A DNA stretch of 64,000 bases, from positions 1 to 64,000 of the forward strand of contig NZ_AFNV02000019.1 in assembly GCF_000215955.2 (NCBI RefSeq), given 5' to 3'. A program made the position numbers and the translations under genes. Shown here in pieces: positions 28,847 to 37,836 of this stretch. The stretch's first letter is position 1, and the number at the start of each line of letters is the position of its first letter. Under the pieces are notes generated by a model, which saw only the letters and a program-made list of their open reading frames with translations, was not told the DNA's origin and made no database searches. Origin of the DNA: Salinisphaera shabanensis E1L3A (GTDB lineage Bacteria; Pseudomonadota; Gammaproteobacteria; Nevskiales; Salinisphaeraceae).

Positions 28847-28942
28847 GATTGATGCCGTTGACCAAATGAGCGAACAGGCCGACGTACGGCCCGCGACAAA
28901 GCCCGCTATGGTAGCGCGCAACGCGCACGCGGGCCTGATGCC

Positions 28943-30040
28943 ATGAATGCGCAGACCGAGACGTCCGCGTCTGCCCCGCTGCGCAAGATCGTGCATGTCG
29001 ATATGGACGCCTTCTATGCGTCGGTCGAACAGCGCGATGACCCGAGTCTGCAAGGCAAACCGGTCGTGGTGGCAAAGCGCGGTTTACGCTCGGTGGTGAC
29101 GGCGGCCAGCTACGAAGCGCGCGTGTTCGGTGTGCGTTCCGCCATGCCGGCCATGCGCGCCGAACGGTTGTGCCCGCAGGCCATTTTCGTGGATCCGCAT
29201 TTCGATCGTTATCGTGCGATCTCGCGCCAGATTCGCGAGATCTTCCTGCGCCATACCGATCTGGTCGAACCGCTGTCACTCGACGAGGCCTATCTCGACG
29301 TGACCGTTACCCATACCAACATGCCTTCGGCCACCGAAGCCGCACGTGTGATTCGAGCCGAGATACTCGAAGTCACCGGGTTGACCGCATCCGCCGGGAT
29401 CGCGCCGAACAAGTTTCTGGCCAAGATCGCCTCGGACTGGCGCAAGCCCAACGGCCAGTTCGTGGTTACACCCAAGCGCGTGGATGCCTTTCTGTTGCCG
29501 CTGCCGATCGGCAAGGTGCCCGGCGTGGGCCCGAAGATGAAAGAAAAACTGGCCGCGCTGGACGTGCATACCGTGGGCGATCTACGCGCCTTCGAGCAGG
29601 CCGAGCTGGTCAAGCGCTACGGCCGCTGGGGCCGCCGACTATACGAACTCGCGCGCGGTATCGACGAACGCCCCGTGCAACCAAAACGCGATGCCGCACA
29701 GGTTTCCAGCGAAGATACGCTGCGTGAGGATCTACGCCTCGACGAACTCGCCGAGCATATTCAGCGCCTGGCCGAAAAGACGTGGGCGAACCACGAACGC
29801 AAGCTCCCGCGCGTCGCCCGTACCGTGGTACTCAAACTCAAGACCACCGATTTCCAGATCCTGACGCGTAGCTTCACACCGCCCAGCCGGCCGACCTCGG
29901 CCACAGAACTGGCCGATATCGCCTGCGCACTGCGCGACCGGGTCGACGCCGATCCGAACACCCGCTATCGCCTGGTCGGCGTCGGCTTGTCCGGTTTCGT
30001 GGATAGTCGCGAAGAAGCGGTTCAACCCAGCCTGCTCTGA
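28943..30040 (+). CDS. dinB: DNA polymerase IV (Y-family translesion polymerase)
   Basis: A 365-residue error-prone polymerase. The palm carries VDMDAFYASVEQ (about 16-27) and the SLDEAYLDV block with the second catalytic acidic pair; KIASDWRKPNGQ and the VGPKMKEKL hairpin follow, and the little-finger domain ends the protein. There is no canonical beta-clamp motif at the very C-terminus (it ends PSLL), though an internal one cannot be excluded. No LexA box is evident in the short gap to the divergent purU gene, so SOS control is unproven. Confidence 0.95.
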   Translation: MNAQTETSASAPLRKIVHVDMDAFYASVEQRDDPSLQGKPVVVAKRGLRSVVTAASYEARVFGVRSAMPAMRAERLCPQAIFVDPHFDRYRAISRQIREIFLRHTDLVEPLSLDEAYLDVTVTHTNMPSATEAARVIRAEILEVTGLTASAGIAPNKFLAKIASDWRKPNGQFVVTPKRVDAFLLPLPIGKVPGVGPKMKEKLAALDVHTVGDLRAFEQAELVKRYGRWGRRLYELARGIDERPVQPKRDAAQVSSEDTLREDLRLDELAEHIQRLAEKTWANHERKLPRVARTVVLKLKTTDFQILTRSFTPPSRPTSATELADIACALRDRVDADPNTRYRLVGVGLSGFVDSREEAVQPSLL

Positions 30041-30136
30041 TCGCGATCCAACCGCATGCGTCGAACGCTTCGCGTTTGACCGCACCGGCGCGCTCTGCTG
30101 CGATGCCCGATTGAACCCTCGAACGGTGGTGACCGT

Positions 30137-30862
30137 ATGCGCTACGAACTTTATTACTGGCCGGGTATTCCCGGCCGCGGCGAATTCGTGCGTCTAGCAC
30201 TCGAAGATGCCGACGCAGACTATATCGATATAGCCTACGACACCGAGAACGGCCTCGATCGCGTCAACCGGGGGCTGGACTTCGACCATAACTCGGCGGC
30301 CCCGTTCGCCCCGCCCTATCTACGCGCGGGCGATATCGAAGTCTCGCACGTGGCCAACATTCTGCAGTTTCTCGGCCCGCGGCTGAGGCTTGCGCCGACG
30401 GATGAGGCGCCGCAACTGTGGTGGCACGGCCTGCAGCTCACCCTCACCGATTTCGTGGCCGAAATCCACGATACCCATCATCCGCTTGGCCCCGGTCTGT
30501 ATTACGAGGATCAGAAACGGGAAGCCACACGACGCAGCGCCGTCTTTCTCGAACAGCGGTTGCCTAAATTTCTGAACTACTTCGAGCAGGTACTGGCCCA
30601 CAACCCGACCGGCGACGAGTGGCTCGTGGGCGATGCCTGCACGACAGCCGATTTGAGCTTATTCCATGTGGTACGCGGCCTGCGCTATGCCTTCCCCGCG
30701 GCGATGACGCAACACAAACACGCCATGGCGCGTATTGCAGCATTGACTGAACGCGTCGCCGCCCGACCCGGGATCGCCCGCTATCTCGACTCGGCGCGGC
30801 GTATAGCGTTCAATGAGGATGGCATCTTTCGCCATTACCCCGAACTCGATGTAGCGCGTTGA
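30137..30862 (+). CDS. Glutathione S-transferase (alpha/mu/pi/sigma-like)
   Basis: A 241-residue glutathione transferase different in class from the one at 218-913. MRYELYYWPGIPGRGEFVRL at the N-terminus is typical of the tyrosine-type group, with the catalytic Tyr probably at position 6 or 7; the SNAIL-like ILQFLG segment is near 75 and the helical C-domain follows. The N-domain is atypical between 40 and 65, so activity needs care. It lies between dinB and tpm on the same strand (96 and 32 base gaps), and with tpm suggests detoxification of electrophiles or metalloids. Confidence 0.82.
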   Translation: MRYELYYWPGIPGRGEFVRLALEDADADYIDIAYDTENGLDRVNRGLDFDHNSAAPFAPPYLRAGDIEVSHVANILQFLGPRLRLAPTDEAPQLWWHGLQLTLTDFVAEIHDTHHPLGPGLYYEDQKREATRRSAVFLEQRLPKFLNYFEQVLAHNPTGDEWLVGDACTTADLSLFHVVRGLRYAFPAAMTQHKHAMARIAALTERVAARPGIARYLDSARRIAFNEDGIFRHYPELDVAR

Positions 30863-30894
30863 GGGGGGTGGCACACTGATTCGAGGGAGAATCC

Positions 30895-31566
30895 ATGGAG
30901 CCCGAGTTCTGGCACGAACGCTGGTCACAGCAACAGACCCATTTCCATCAGCCGGATGGGCACCCGATGCTCAACAAGTGGTGGCCCACGCTGGAACTCG
31001 GCACCGATGCCCACGTGCTCGTACCCTTGTGCGGCAAAACACCCGACATGCGCACACTCGCCGAGCGCGGCCATCGCGTGACCGGCATCGAACTCAGCCC
31101 GATCGCAGCCCAGGATTTTTTCATCGAACAGCATCTGGCCGTCGACAGCGACGAGATAGGTGGCTTCGATCGTTATCGCGCCGAGTGCGGTGCAGGCACC
31201 ATCGAAATCCTGGTGGGTGATTTCTTCACGGCCGATACCGAAACGCTCGGCGCGTTCCAGGCTTTTTACGACCGCGCTGCCCTGATCGCATTGCCGCAGA
31301 CGATGCGCGCGCGTTACGTCGAGCATTTATGTACGTTGCTCACCAAAGACGCGCCCGGTCTGCTCATAACGCTCGACTACGATCAGAGTCAGATGAACGG
31401 GCCGCCCTTCGCCGTCGATACGGCCGAAGTCAATACGCTGTTCGAGCACCGCGGCGAGGTGGCGTCCCTCGAAAGCGGATCTCGACTTGGCGGCCAGGAC
31501 ATGCTTGCCCAGCGTGGCGTCAAAAGCGCCGACGAATACGTGTTTCGTATCACTGCGACAGACTGA
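30895..31566 (+). CDS. tpm: Thiopurine S-methyltransferase family protein
   Basis: A 223-residue SAM-dependent methyltransferase. In bacteria Tpm methylates selenite, tellurite and thiol compounds, giving resistance. The start MEPEFWHERWSQQQTHFHQ and the VPLCGKTPDM motif (about 44-53), followed by VTGIELSPIA, are diagnostic for the family. GAGGGAGAAT precedes the ATG. It follows the GST by 32 bases and is probably co-transcribed with it. Confidence 0.93.
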   Translation: MEPEFWHERWSQQQTHFHQPDGHPMLNKWWPTLELGTDAHVLVPLCGKTPDMRTLAERGHRVTGIELSPIAAQDFFIEQHLAVDSDEIGGFDRYRAECGAGTIEILVGDFFTADTETLGAFQAFYDRAALIALPQTMRARYVEHLCTLLTKDAPGLLITLDYDQSQMNGPPFAVDTAEVNTLFEHRGEVASLESGSRLGGQDMLAQRGVKSADEYVFRITATD

Positions 31567-31683
31567 CAAAGGCCTGGCCCCGCAGCGCCTCCCCCATTAT
31601 CCGGCGAACGCAGTGACCGTGCGTTCGTGGTCAATCGAGGCGTTCGCGGCCGAGGTTAGTCTGAAATGCCGGTCCGCGAACAG

Positions 31684-32001
31684 CTAGCGGTTGTCCGCAC
31701 GATACAGTCGCCGCATCAGCCCGCGCGCAGCCAGCCATAGACCGCCGATGATCAATAGCGCGACCATGCCATACACCCAGAGCGGAAGATCACGGCCGAC
31801 GGCGAGCACGTACAGATAAGGCGCGGTGTAGCACAGCGCCCAGATGAAGGTGAGCAGCGCGAGCGGCCGCTGCTTGCGGATATGGTGAAAAAGCCAACCG
31901 CTGACCAGCAGGAATGGCCCGGTGCTCACCAGATAGATCAGCACGAACAACAGCGGATCCACTTCATGGGCTTCGGCGATACCGCTGAGATAATCGATCA
32001 T
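31684..32001 (-). CDS. Small membrane protein of unknown function
   Basis: A 105-residue protein with three predicted membrane helices: about 13-35 (DPLLFVLIYLVSTGPFLLVS), 48-66 (ALLTFIWALCYTAPYLYVLA) and 72-92 (LWVYGMVALLIIGGLWLA). It ends with a positively charged tail (RGLMRRLYRADNR). I recognise no family. The start at 32001 gives a compact membrane protein; an open frame to 32283 adds 94 residues without hydrophobic or conserved character. Divergent from cbpA. Confidence 0.6.
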   Translation of the reverse strand: MIDYLSGIAEAHEVDPLLFVLIYLVSTGPFLLVSGWLFHHIRKQRPLALLTFIWALCYTAPYLYVLAVGRDLPLWVYGMVALLIIGGLWLAARGLMRRLYRADNR

Positions 32002-32339
32002 TGAAGACGCGGGTGATGACGATGAAAGGACGCGGCCTGCGCCATGCACGAGCGCGGCGGTTGCCCACCACGATACGGCTTTTTCATCGGGTATGACAGA
32101 CGAGCCGTGATATGCCCATACAAGCCGGTTCCGCAACACGGCTTGATTCTGTCCTGCCGTCATGACGACGATAAGACCGAACGATGCCTCGCGCACACAT
32201 GTCGACAACCGCGACCGCCAGCGCATTGAAGTAGCGCCTCGCAACGGCCGATGTTTTATAGCGGTCGATTGAAGCCGAGCCACGCGCCCATATGTTCAAT
32301 CCGTGGGTCATGCAGGACGAGACTCACCGGAGATAAATA
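32002..32339. other. Intergenic region upstream of cbpA
   Basis: A 338-base divergent gap between the small membrane protein and cbpA. The only structure I can support is the sigma-32-like promoter at 32268-32294. The remaining sequence is open in one minus frame but shows no recognisable protein. Confidence 0.4.
32268..32294 (+). promoter_or_regulatory. Candidate heat-shock (sigma-32) promoter of cbpA
   Basis: ATTGAAG (32268-32274) and CCCATATG (32287-32294) match the -35 CTTGAA and -10 CCCCATnT elements of sigma-32 promoters, with 13 bases between TTGAA and CCCAT, within the accepted range. It lies 46 bases ahead of the TTG start of the J-domain gene, a family often under heat-shock control. 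Confidence 0.45.
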
Positions 32340-33329
32340 TTGGAATACAAGGACTACTACAAGATTCTGGGTCTGGAGCGCAGCGCCTCGGAAGACGAGA
32401 TCAAGCAGGCGTATCGACGCATGGCGCGCAAGTACCATCCGGATGTCAGCAAGGAAGCCGACGCCGACGATCGCTTTAAAGAAGCAAACGAAGCGTACGA
32501 AGTACTCAAGGATCCGGAAAAGCGCGCGGCCTACGATCGTATCGACCCGGAGCGCGCCCGTGCTCAGACCGGTTTTCGACCGCCGCCCGGCTGGGATCAT
32601 GGTTTCGATTTCAGCAGTGGCGCGCACGCTGAACCGCCGCCCGGCGCCGACGGATCAACCTTCAGCGACTTTTTCGAGTCGTTGTTCGGGCGCGGCTTTG
32701 CCGGTACGCGAGCGGGCGGCAACTCACGTCGTACTCACGGTTTCGGGCCGGGCTTCGGCCAGCGCCGTGGTCAGGACCATATCGCCCGCGTGGAACTCGA
32801 TCTGGAGGATGCGTTTACCGGCGGGCGCCGGCGTGTGACGTTGCGCTCGCCCGAGATCAACGAACTCGGCCAGACCGTCGAGCGTTCGCGCGCGCTCAAC
32901 GTCACCATTCCGAAAGGCGTTCGTGAAGGCCAGCAGCTGCGCTTGTCCGGCCAGGCCAAATCGGGCAATACAGCGGATGTGCCGGGTGATCTGCTACTCG
33001 AAATCGGCTTCAAGCCGCATCCGTTATATACCCTCGATGGCGCCGATCTGATTCTGGAGCTGCCGGTCGCTCCCTGGGAGGCCGCGCTTGGCGCGACCGT
33101 AAAAGCGCCGACGCCGGCAGGGGCCGTGGATTTGCGTATCCCGCCGAATTCGCGCGATGGCAAACGCCTGCGCCTGCGTGGGCGCGGCATGCCGGGCAAG
33201 ACGCCAGGCGATCTGTATGCGGTATTGCGTATCGCCCTGCCGCCGGCCAACAGCGACAAGTCGCGCGCGGTTTACGAACGCATGGCCGAGGAGCTGGATT
33301 TCAACCCGCGCGAGCGTTTGGGGGTCTGA
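32340..33329 (+). CDS. cbpA: Curved-DNA-binding protein CbpA-like, J-domain co-chaperone
   Basis: A 329-residue type B DnaJ protein. The J domain spans about 1-68 with HPDV at 33-36, the loop that stimulates DnaK; a glycine/phenylalanine-rich linker (about 70-140) follows, then two beta-barrel C-terminal domains. The cysteine-rich zinc finger of DnaJ is absent, which identifies CbpA. Start is TTG, with GGAGATAAATA just upstream. A sigma-32-like promoter precedes it. It is alone in its transcription unit. Confidence 0.92.
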   Translation: MEYKDYYKILGLERSASEDEIKQAYRRMARKYHPDVSKEADADDRFKEANEAYEVLKDPEKRAAYDRIDPERARAQTGFRPPPGWDHGFDFSSGAHAEPPPGADGSTFSDFFESLFGRGFAGTRAGGNSRRTHGFGPGFGQRRGQDHIARVELDLEDAFTGGRRRVTLRSPEINELGQTVERSRALNVTIPKGVREGQQLRLSGQAKSGNTADVPGDLLLEIGFKPHPLYTLDGADLILELPVAPWEAALGATVKAPTPAGAVDLRIPPNSRDGKRLRLRGRGMPGKTPGDLYAVLRIALPPANSDKSRAVYERMAEELDFNPRERLGV

Positions 33330-33345
33330 TTCGAACGCGTCGTCG

Positions 33346-35046
33346 TCAGGCCTCGATGCCCGCTGCCGACGCCAGCCCCAGCTCACTGATCATCTGTTCG
33401 CGCATCCGGTATTTCTGCACCTTGCCGGTGACGGTCAATGGGAAGCCCTCGACGAAGCGGATATAACGGGGAATCTTGTAGTGGGCGATCTCACCGTCGC
33501 AGAACGCGCGCAGGGCCGCTTCATCGAGTGTTTCGCCCGCGGCCAACTGGACCCAGGCGCATAGTTCTTCGCCGTAACGCGCGTCCGGCACACCCACGAC
33601 CTGCACATCGGCCACCGCGGGATGGCGATAGAGATATTCCTCGATTTCGCGCGGATAGATATTCTCGCCGCCTCGAATCACCATATCCTTGAGCCGGCCG
33701 ACAATCCGGCAATAACCCGCCTCGTCCATCACGGCCAGATCGCCGGTATGCATCCAGCGCGCGCTATCGATGGCCTCGGCGCTGCGTTCGGCATCGTCCC
33801 AGTAGCCGAGCATCACGCTATAGCCGCGGGTACAGTATTCGCCCGGCTCGCCGCGCGGCACCACCCGCCCGTCGATATCCACGATCTTGATTTCCAGGTG
33901 CGGCAGGACGCGTCCGACGGTGGCCACCCGTGCCTGCATTTCGTCGTCCATCTCGGTCTGACAACTCACCGGCGAGGTCTCGGTCATGCCATAGCAGATG
34001 ATCACATCCTGCATATGCATTTCGTCGATCACTCGCTGCATCACCGCTTGCGGGCACGGTGAGCCGGCCATGATGCCGGTGCGAAGGCTGGACAGGTCGT
34101 AGTCGGCGAAATCGGGAACGCCCATTTCGGCTATGAACATGGTGGGTACGCCATAAAGCGCCGTACAACGCTCGGCCGCGGCTGCCTCGAGGGTGGCCGT
34201 CGGCTCAAACGAAGGCGCTGGATAGACTACCGCCGCGCCGTGGGTGAGCGCGCCGAGATTGCCCATCACCATGCCAAAGCAGTGATACAACGGGACCGGC
34301 ACGGCAATACGGTCGTCGGCGGTCAATCCCATGCCCTCGCCGACAAACAGGCCGTTGTTGAGAATATTATGGTGCGACAGTGTCGCGCCTTTCGGGCGTC
34401 CCGTAGTGCCGCTGGTGAACTGTATATTGATCGGGTCGTCGGCCTGTAGCAGACCGGCCAGTTCTTCGACTCGAGCCGCGTCTGCCGGACCAGCACGAGC
34501 CGGCAAGTCATCGAAATTGAGCATACCGGGCGTGCGTTCATCGCCCAGACGGATGATCATCTCGAGATCCGGCAAGGCCTTGCAGGCCAGCTCGCCGGGC
34601 GCGCAATCGGCCAGCTCCGGCGCGAGCGACTCGAGTATCTCGATGTAGTCACTGCTGGAATGACGCGGCATGACCACCAGCGCCCGACAGCCCACCTTTT
34701 TCAAGGCATAGTCGACCTCGGCGCGCCGATAGGCCGGATTGATATTCACGAGTATGAGCCCGGCCTTGGCACTGGCGTATTGCGTGATCAGCCATTCGGC
34801 GCAGTTGTGCGACCAGATGCCGATCCGCTCGCCGGGTTCGAGCCCGAGCGCGACAAACGCGGCCGCATAGCGATCCACTTGTTGCCTGAGTTCGGCATAG
34901 GTCAAGCGAATCGACTGGTGGCGGCTGACCACCGCCAGTTGGTCCGGCCAGCGGGCTGCCGCGAAATCGAACGCCTGACCGATGGTTTGACCAGACAACG
35001 CTTTGGCGTGCGCACCGTGCGCATAACTGGGCTGGGCGCTGCTCAT
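33346..35046 (-). CDS. AMP-dependent acyl-CoA synthetase (ACSF2/FadD-like)
   Basis: A 566-residue adenylate-forming enzyme that activates a carboxylic acid with ATP and CoA. The P-loop [12 protein letters not shown] is near 215-226, the YGMTETSP motif near 348-355, the [12 protein letters not shown] hinge region near 433, and the C-terminal catalytic Lys is in TVTGKVQKY. The family is that of medium/long-chain fatty acid ligases often called fatty-acyl-CoA synthase. AGCGAAGACATG leads the start. It ends 17 bases from the convergent cbpA. The acyl-CoA oxidase-like enzyme at 25.6 kb could be a partner, but they are not linked. Confidence 0.92.
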   Translation of the reverse strand: MSSAQPSYAHGAHAKALSGQTIGQAFDFAAARWPDQLAVVSRHQSIRLTYAELRQQVDRYAAAFVALGLEPGERIGIWSHNCAEWLITQYASAKAGLILVNINPAYRRAEVDYALKKVGCRALVVMPRHSSSDYIEILESLAPELADCAPGELACKALPDLEMIIRLGDERTPGMLNFDDLPARAGPADAARVEELAGLLQADDPINIQFTSGTTGRPKGATLSHHNILNNGLFVGEGMGLTADDRIAVPVPLYHCFGMVMGNLGALTHGAAVVYPAPSFEPTATLEAAAAERCTALYGVPTMFIAEMGVPDFADYDLSSLRTGIMAGSPCPQAVMQRVIDEMHMQDVIICYGMTETSPVSCQTEMDDEMQARVATVGRVLPHLEIKIVDIDGRVVPRGEPGEYCTRGYSVMLGYWDDAERSAEAIDSARWMHTGDLAVMDEAGYCRIVGRLKDMVIRGGENIYPREIEEYLYRHPAVADVQVVGVPDARYGEELCAWVQLAAGETLDEAALRAFCDGEIAHYKIPRYIRFVEGFPLTVTGKVQKYRMREQMISELGLASAAGIEA

Positions 35047-35303
35047 GTCTTCGCTCCTCGCAGCATCCGCCGACGCTGCTTTGATCGCACGCGCTGCGTG
35101 CTTGTTGTTATCGCTCGATTAAGCGACGAACTACAGACGAAGACAAGACGGCCGCCAGCGACCGTGGCGGCAACAGCCAGACGACGGCGCCAAACGCCCG
35201 TGTCGTGCCCATTGACAGCGGCGCGCTCGACGGCCCCGACTTTGGTCGAAGCCGCCGAAAAGGCGATCGAACCGCGCTTATTTGCAGGCGACTCAGCCCA
35301 GTG

Positions 35304-36998
35304 CTAGAACGCGGCGCGCCGATAGCGACGGTAGCGCGGATACCAGAAATGACGTTCGACACGCTCGGTGATCGTGTCGTCGCTGGACTTCAGGGCAACG
35401 CCATCGGCCTGGGCCTGTTTGGCCACGGCAAACGCGATCGACTGGCTGAGTTCACGCACCTCGGAGAGCGGCGGCAACAGCGCGCCCTCGCCGGTCGTGC
35501 CCAAGGGCGAACTCTCGGCGAGCGCCTGCGAGGCCGCCATAAGCATGGCGTCGGTAACACGACCGGCACCGGTGGCAATGACCCCCAGCCCGATGCCGGG
35601 AAAGATATAGGCGTTGTTGCATTGTGCGATCGGGCGCTTCTCGTCGCCGACCGTCGCCGGATCGAACGGACTGCCGGTGGCGACCAGCGCTTCGCCATCG
35701 GTCCAGTCGAGAATCTCCTGCGGCGTCGCCTCGACTTTCCAGGTCGGGTTCGACAACGGCATGACCAGCGGATGCGCACAGTGTCGATGCATGGTTTCGA
35801 TGACCTGTTGCGAGAACAACCCGCGCTGGCCGGAGACACCGATCAATACGGTGGGCTTGGCATTATCGATCACCGTCAACAACGGATCGGTTTCGGTGGA
35901 ATCGTTCCAGCCATCCACCTTGGATTGACGCTGAGCCAAACGATTCTGGAAATCGTAGAGACCGCTCATGGCATCGGTGATCAAGCCATCGCGGTCGATC
36001 ATATAGATACGGGCCCGTGCTTCGCTTTCTTCGAGCCCGGCGGCGGTCATCGCCACCACGATCTGCTCGGCAATACCGCAACCGGCCGACCCGGCCCCCA
36101 CGAACGCGATGGTCTGATCGGCAATCGACTCCTTCTTGGCCTTACAGGCCGCCAGCAGCGAGCCGACGACCACGGCCGCCGTGCCCTGGATATCGTCGTT
36201 AAAACAGCACAGCTGGTCGCGATAGCGCTTGAGCAGCGGCATGGCGTTGGCCTGGGCGAAATCCTCGAACTGCAGCAATACCCCCGGCCAGCGGCGCTTG
36301 ATCGCCTGTACGAACAGATCGACGAACTCGGCGTACTCGGCATCGGAAATACGCTCATGGCGCCAGCCCATATACATGGGATCGTCGAGCAGATCCTGGT
36401 TGTTGGTGCCCACGTCCAGCACCACCGGCAGCGTATAGGCCGGGCTGATGCCGCCACAGGCGGTATACAGCGACAGCTTGCCAATCGGGATGCCCATACC
36501 GCCAATGCCCTGATCGCCCAGGCCGAGAATACGCTCGCCGTCGGTGACCACGATGACCTTGACGTTGTCCTTGGTCGCGCTACGCACGATATCGTCGATA
36601 CGGTGGCGGTCCGGATAGCTCACGAAGATGCCGCGGTGATTGCGGTAGATTTCGGAGAACTTCTCGCAGGCGCGACCGACGGTCGGCGTATAGATGATGG
36701 GCATCATCTCTTCGAGATGTTCTTCGAGCAGGCGAAAGAACATGGTCTCGTTATCGTCCTGAATCCCGCGCAGGTAGATATGCTTGTCGAGATCGTTGGT
36801 ACAGCTCTGATACTGACGATAGGCGCGCTCGACCTGTTCTTCGATGGTTTCGACGTTCTGCGGGAGCAACCCGATCAGGTTGAAGGCCACGCGCTCGTCT
36901 GCATCGAATGCATTGCCCTTGTTGAGCAACGGCATTTCCAGCAGCGTCGGGCCGGCGTAGGGGATATAGAGCGAACGTTTCTCGCTGTGTTTGGTCAT
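35304..36998 (-). CDS. maeA: NAD-dependent malic enzyme
   Basis: A 564-residue oxidative decarboxylase converting malate to pyruvate and CO2 with NAD. The N-terminus [21 protein letters not shown] and the blocks PVIYTPTVG-like [38 protein letters not shown] and [14 protein letters not shown] follow E. coli MaeA closely over its whole length; the catalytic Tyr is in IYTPTVG and the Lys in IGKLSLY. The ATG at 36998 has AGGA 8 bases upstream; a further in-frame ATG at 37037 would add 13 residues not found in E. coli. Monocistronic by position. Confidence 0.96.
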   Translation of the reverse strand: MTKHSEKRSLYIPYAGPTLLEMPLLNKGNAFDADERVAFNLIGLLPQNVETIEEQVERAYRQYQSCTNDLDKHIYLRGIQDDNETMFFRLLEEHLEEMMPIIYTPTVGRACEKFSEIYRNHRGIFVSYPDRHRIDDIVRSATKDNVKVIVVTDGERILGLGDQGIGGMGIPIGKLSLYTACGGISPAYTLPVVLDVGTNNQDLLDDPMYMGWRHERISDAEYAEFVDLFVQAIKRRWPGVLLQFEDFAQANAMPLLKRYRDQLCCFNDDIQGTAAVVVGSLLAACKAKKESIADQTIAFVGAGSAGCGIAEQIVVAMTAAGLEESEARARIYMIDRDGLITDAMSGLYDFQNRLAQRQSKVDGWNDSTETDPLLTVIDNAKPTVLIGVSGQRGLFSQQVIETMHRHCAHPLVMPLSNPTWKVEATPQEILDWTDGEALVATGSPFDPATVGDEKRPIAQCNNAYIFPGIGLGVIATGAGRVTDAMLMAASQALAESSPLGTTGEGALLPPLSEVRELSQSIAFAVAKQAQADGVALKSSDDTITERVERHFWYPRYRRYRRAAF

Positions 36999-37327
36999 CA
37001 AGCCATCCTGGAGTTTTTCGATTCGAGGTTTTCGCACCAGAGTGCGGCTGCCGTTTATCCACGATACGCGTTACGCGCTCGCGTTCGTGCCCGTCAGCCG
37101 AAATCCAATTGCCGCATATAATAAAGCGGGTTGGCCGCGGGTACATGACGACGCATTACCCTGGCGTGTTGCTTGTAGCGCGCGCCGGAGTGCAAACGGC
37201 CAGGCGTATCGGTTTTTCGTTTCGGCCACGGCCAATACAGCAACGGTGCCGGCTCACCTGTCAACGTGCCATTCGCTGTATGGCGCGCATGATATAACCG
37301 GTGCCGGAATATCAAAGAGAGCGAAAC
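36999..37327. other. Divergent intergenic region, maeA and rhodanese gene
   Basis: A 329-base gap that must hold both promoters. A plus-strand TATAAT occurs at 37117-37122 without a clear -35 partner. No hairpin, operator or small gene stands out. Confidence 0.35.
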
Positions 37328-37720
37328 ATGCCGATCGAAACCAGCGCTCAGACGCTTGTCGCACGGGCCCAGGAACGGGTAACCACGCTTTCACCCGCCG
37401 ACGTGGCCGCTCGCCGCGGCGACGCCAATGTGCTGCTTGTCGATCTGCGCGACATACGCGAGCGCAAACGCGAGGGTTATATCCCCGGTTCAATGCACGT
37501 GCCGCGGGGCATGCTCGAGTTCTGGATCGACCCCGACAGCCCGTATCACAAGCCGGCGCTGCTCGATGCCGATTCGCTGATCCTGTATTGCAACAAAGGC
37601 TGGCGATCGGCCCTCGCTACGGCGACGCTGCTCGATATGGGGCTCACCGAAGTCGCGCATATGGAAGGCGGCTTCACTTACTGGGCCGAGCAGAGGCGTG
37701 AAGTTGCGCATGACGACTGA
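37328..37720 (+). CDS. Rhodanese-like sulfurtransferase domain protein
   Basis: A 130-residue single rhodanese domain, cytosolic. The active-site loop CNKGWRS (about 83-89) has the persulfide cysteine and the basic residues seen in GlpE-like proteins, and VDLRDIRERKREGYIPGS near 38-55 is the CH2A-type signature with a conserved Arg/Asp. It can carry sulfane sulfur; the acceptor is unknown. The ATG at 37328 starts the domain; the frame is open 27 bases further. It lies 116 bases before the SLC13 carrier. Confidence 0.85.
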   Translation: MPIETSAQTLVARAQERVTTLSPADVAARRGDANVLLVDLRDIRERKREGYIPGSMHVPRGMLEFWIDPDSPYHKPALLDADSLILYCNKGWRSALATATLLDMGLTEVAHMEGGFTYWAEQRREVAHDD

Positions 37721-37836
37721 TCGTATGCCGCCACCGCCAGGTACCCGAGTCGAATGAGACGAGACAACCGTCGCGTGTCTTCGCTTACCCCGTCCAAGGC
37801 CAGACTCGGGCATAGCCCAGCCCCGACCCGCTCTCC

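Noticed and set aside
35205-37121. 638-codon open frame on the plus strand
   Set aside because: It is the antisense shadow of maeA, whose minus-strand product matches E. coli MaeA over its whole length; the plus-strand translation shows no domain and is His/Gly/Arg-biased as expected for antisense of a GC-rich gene.
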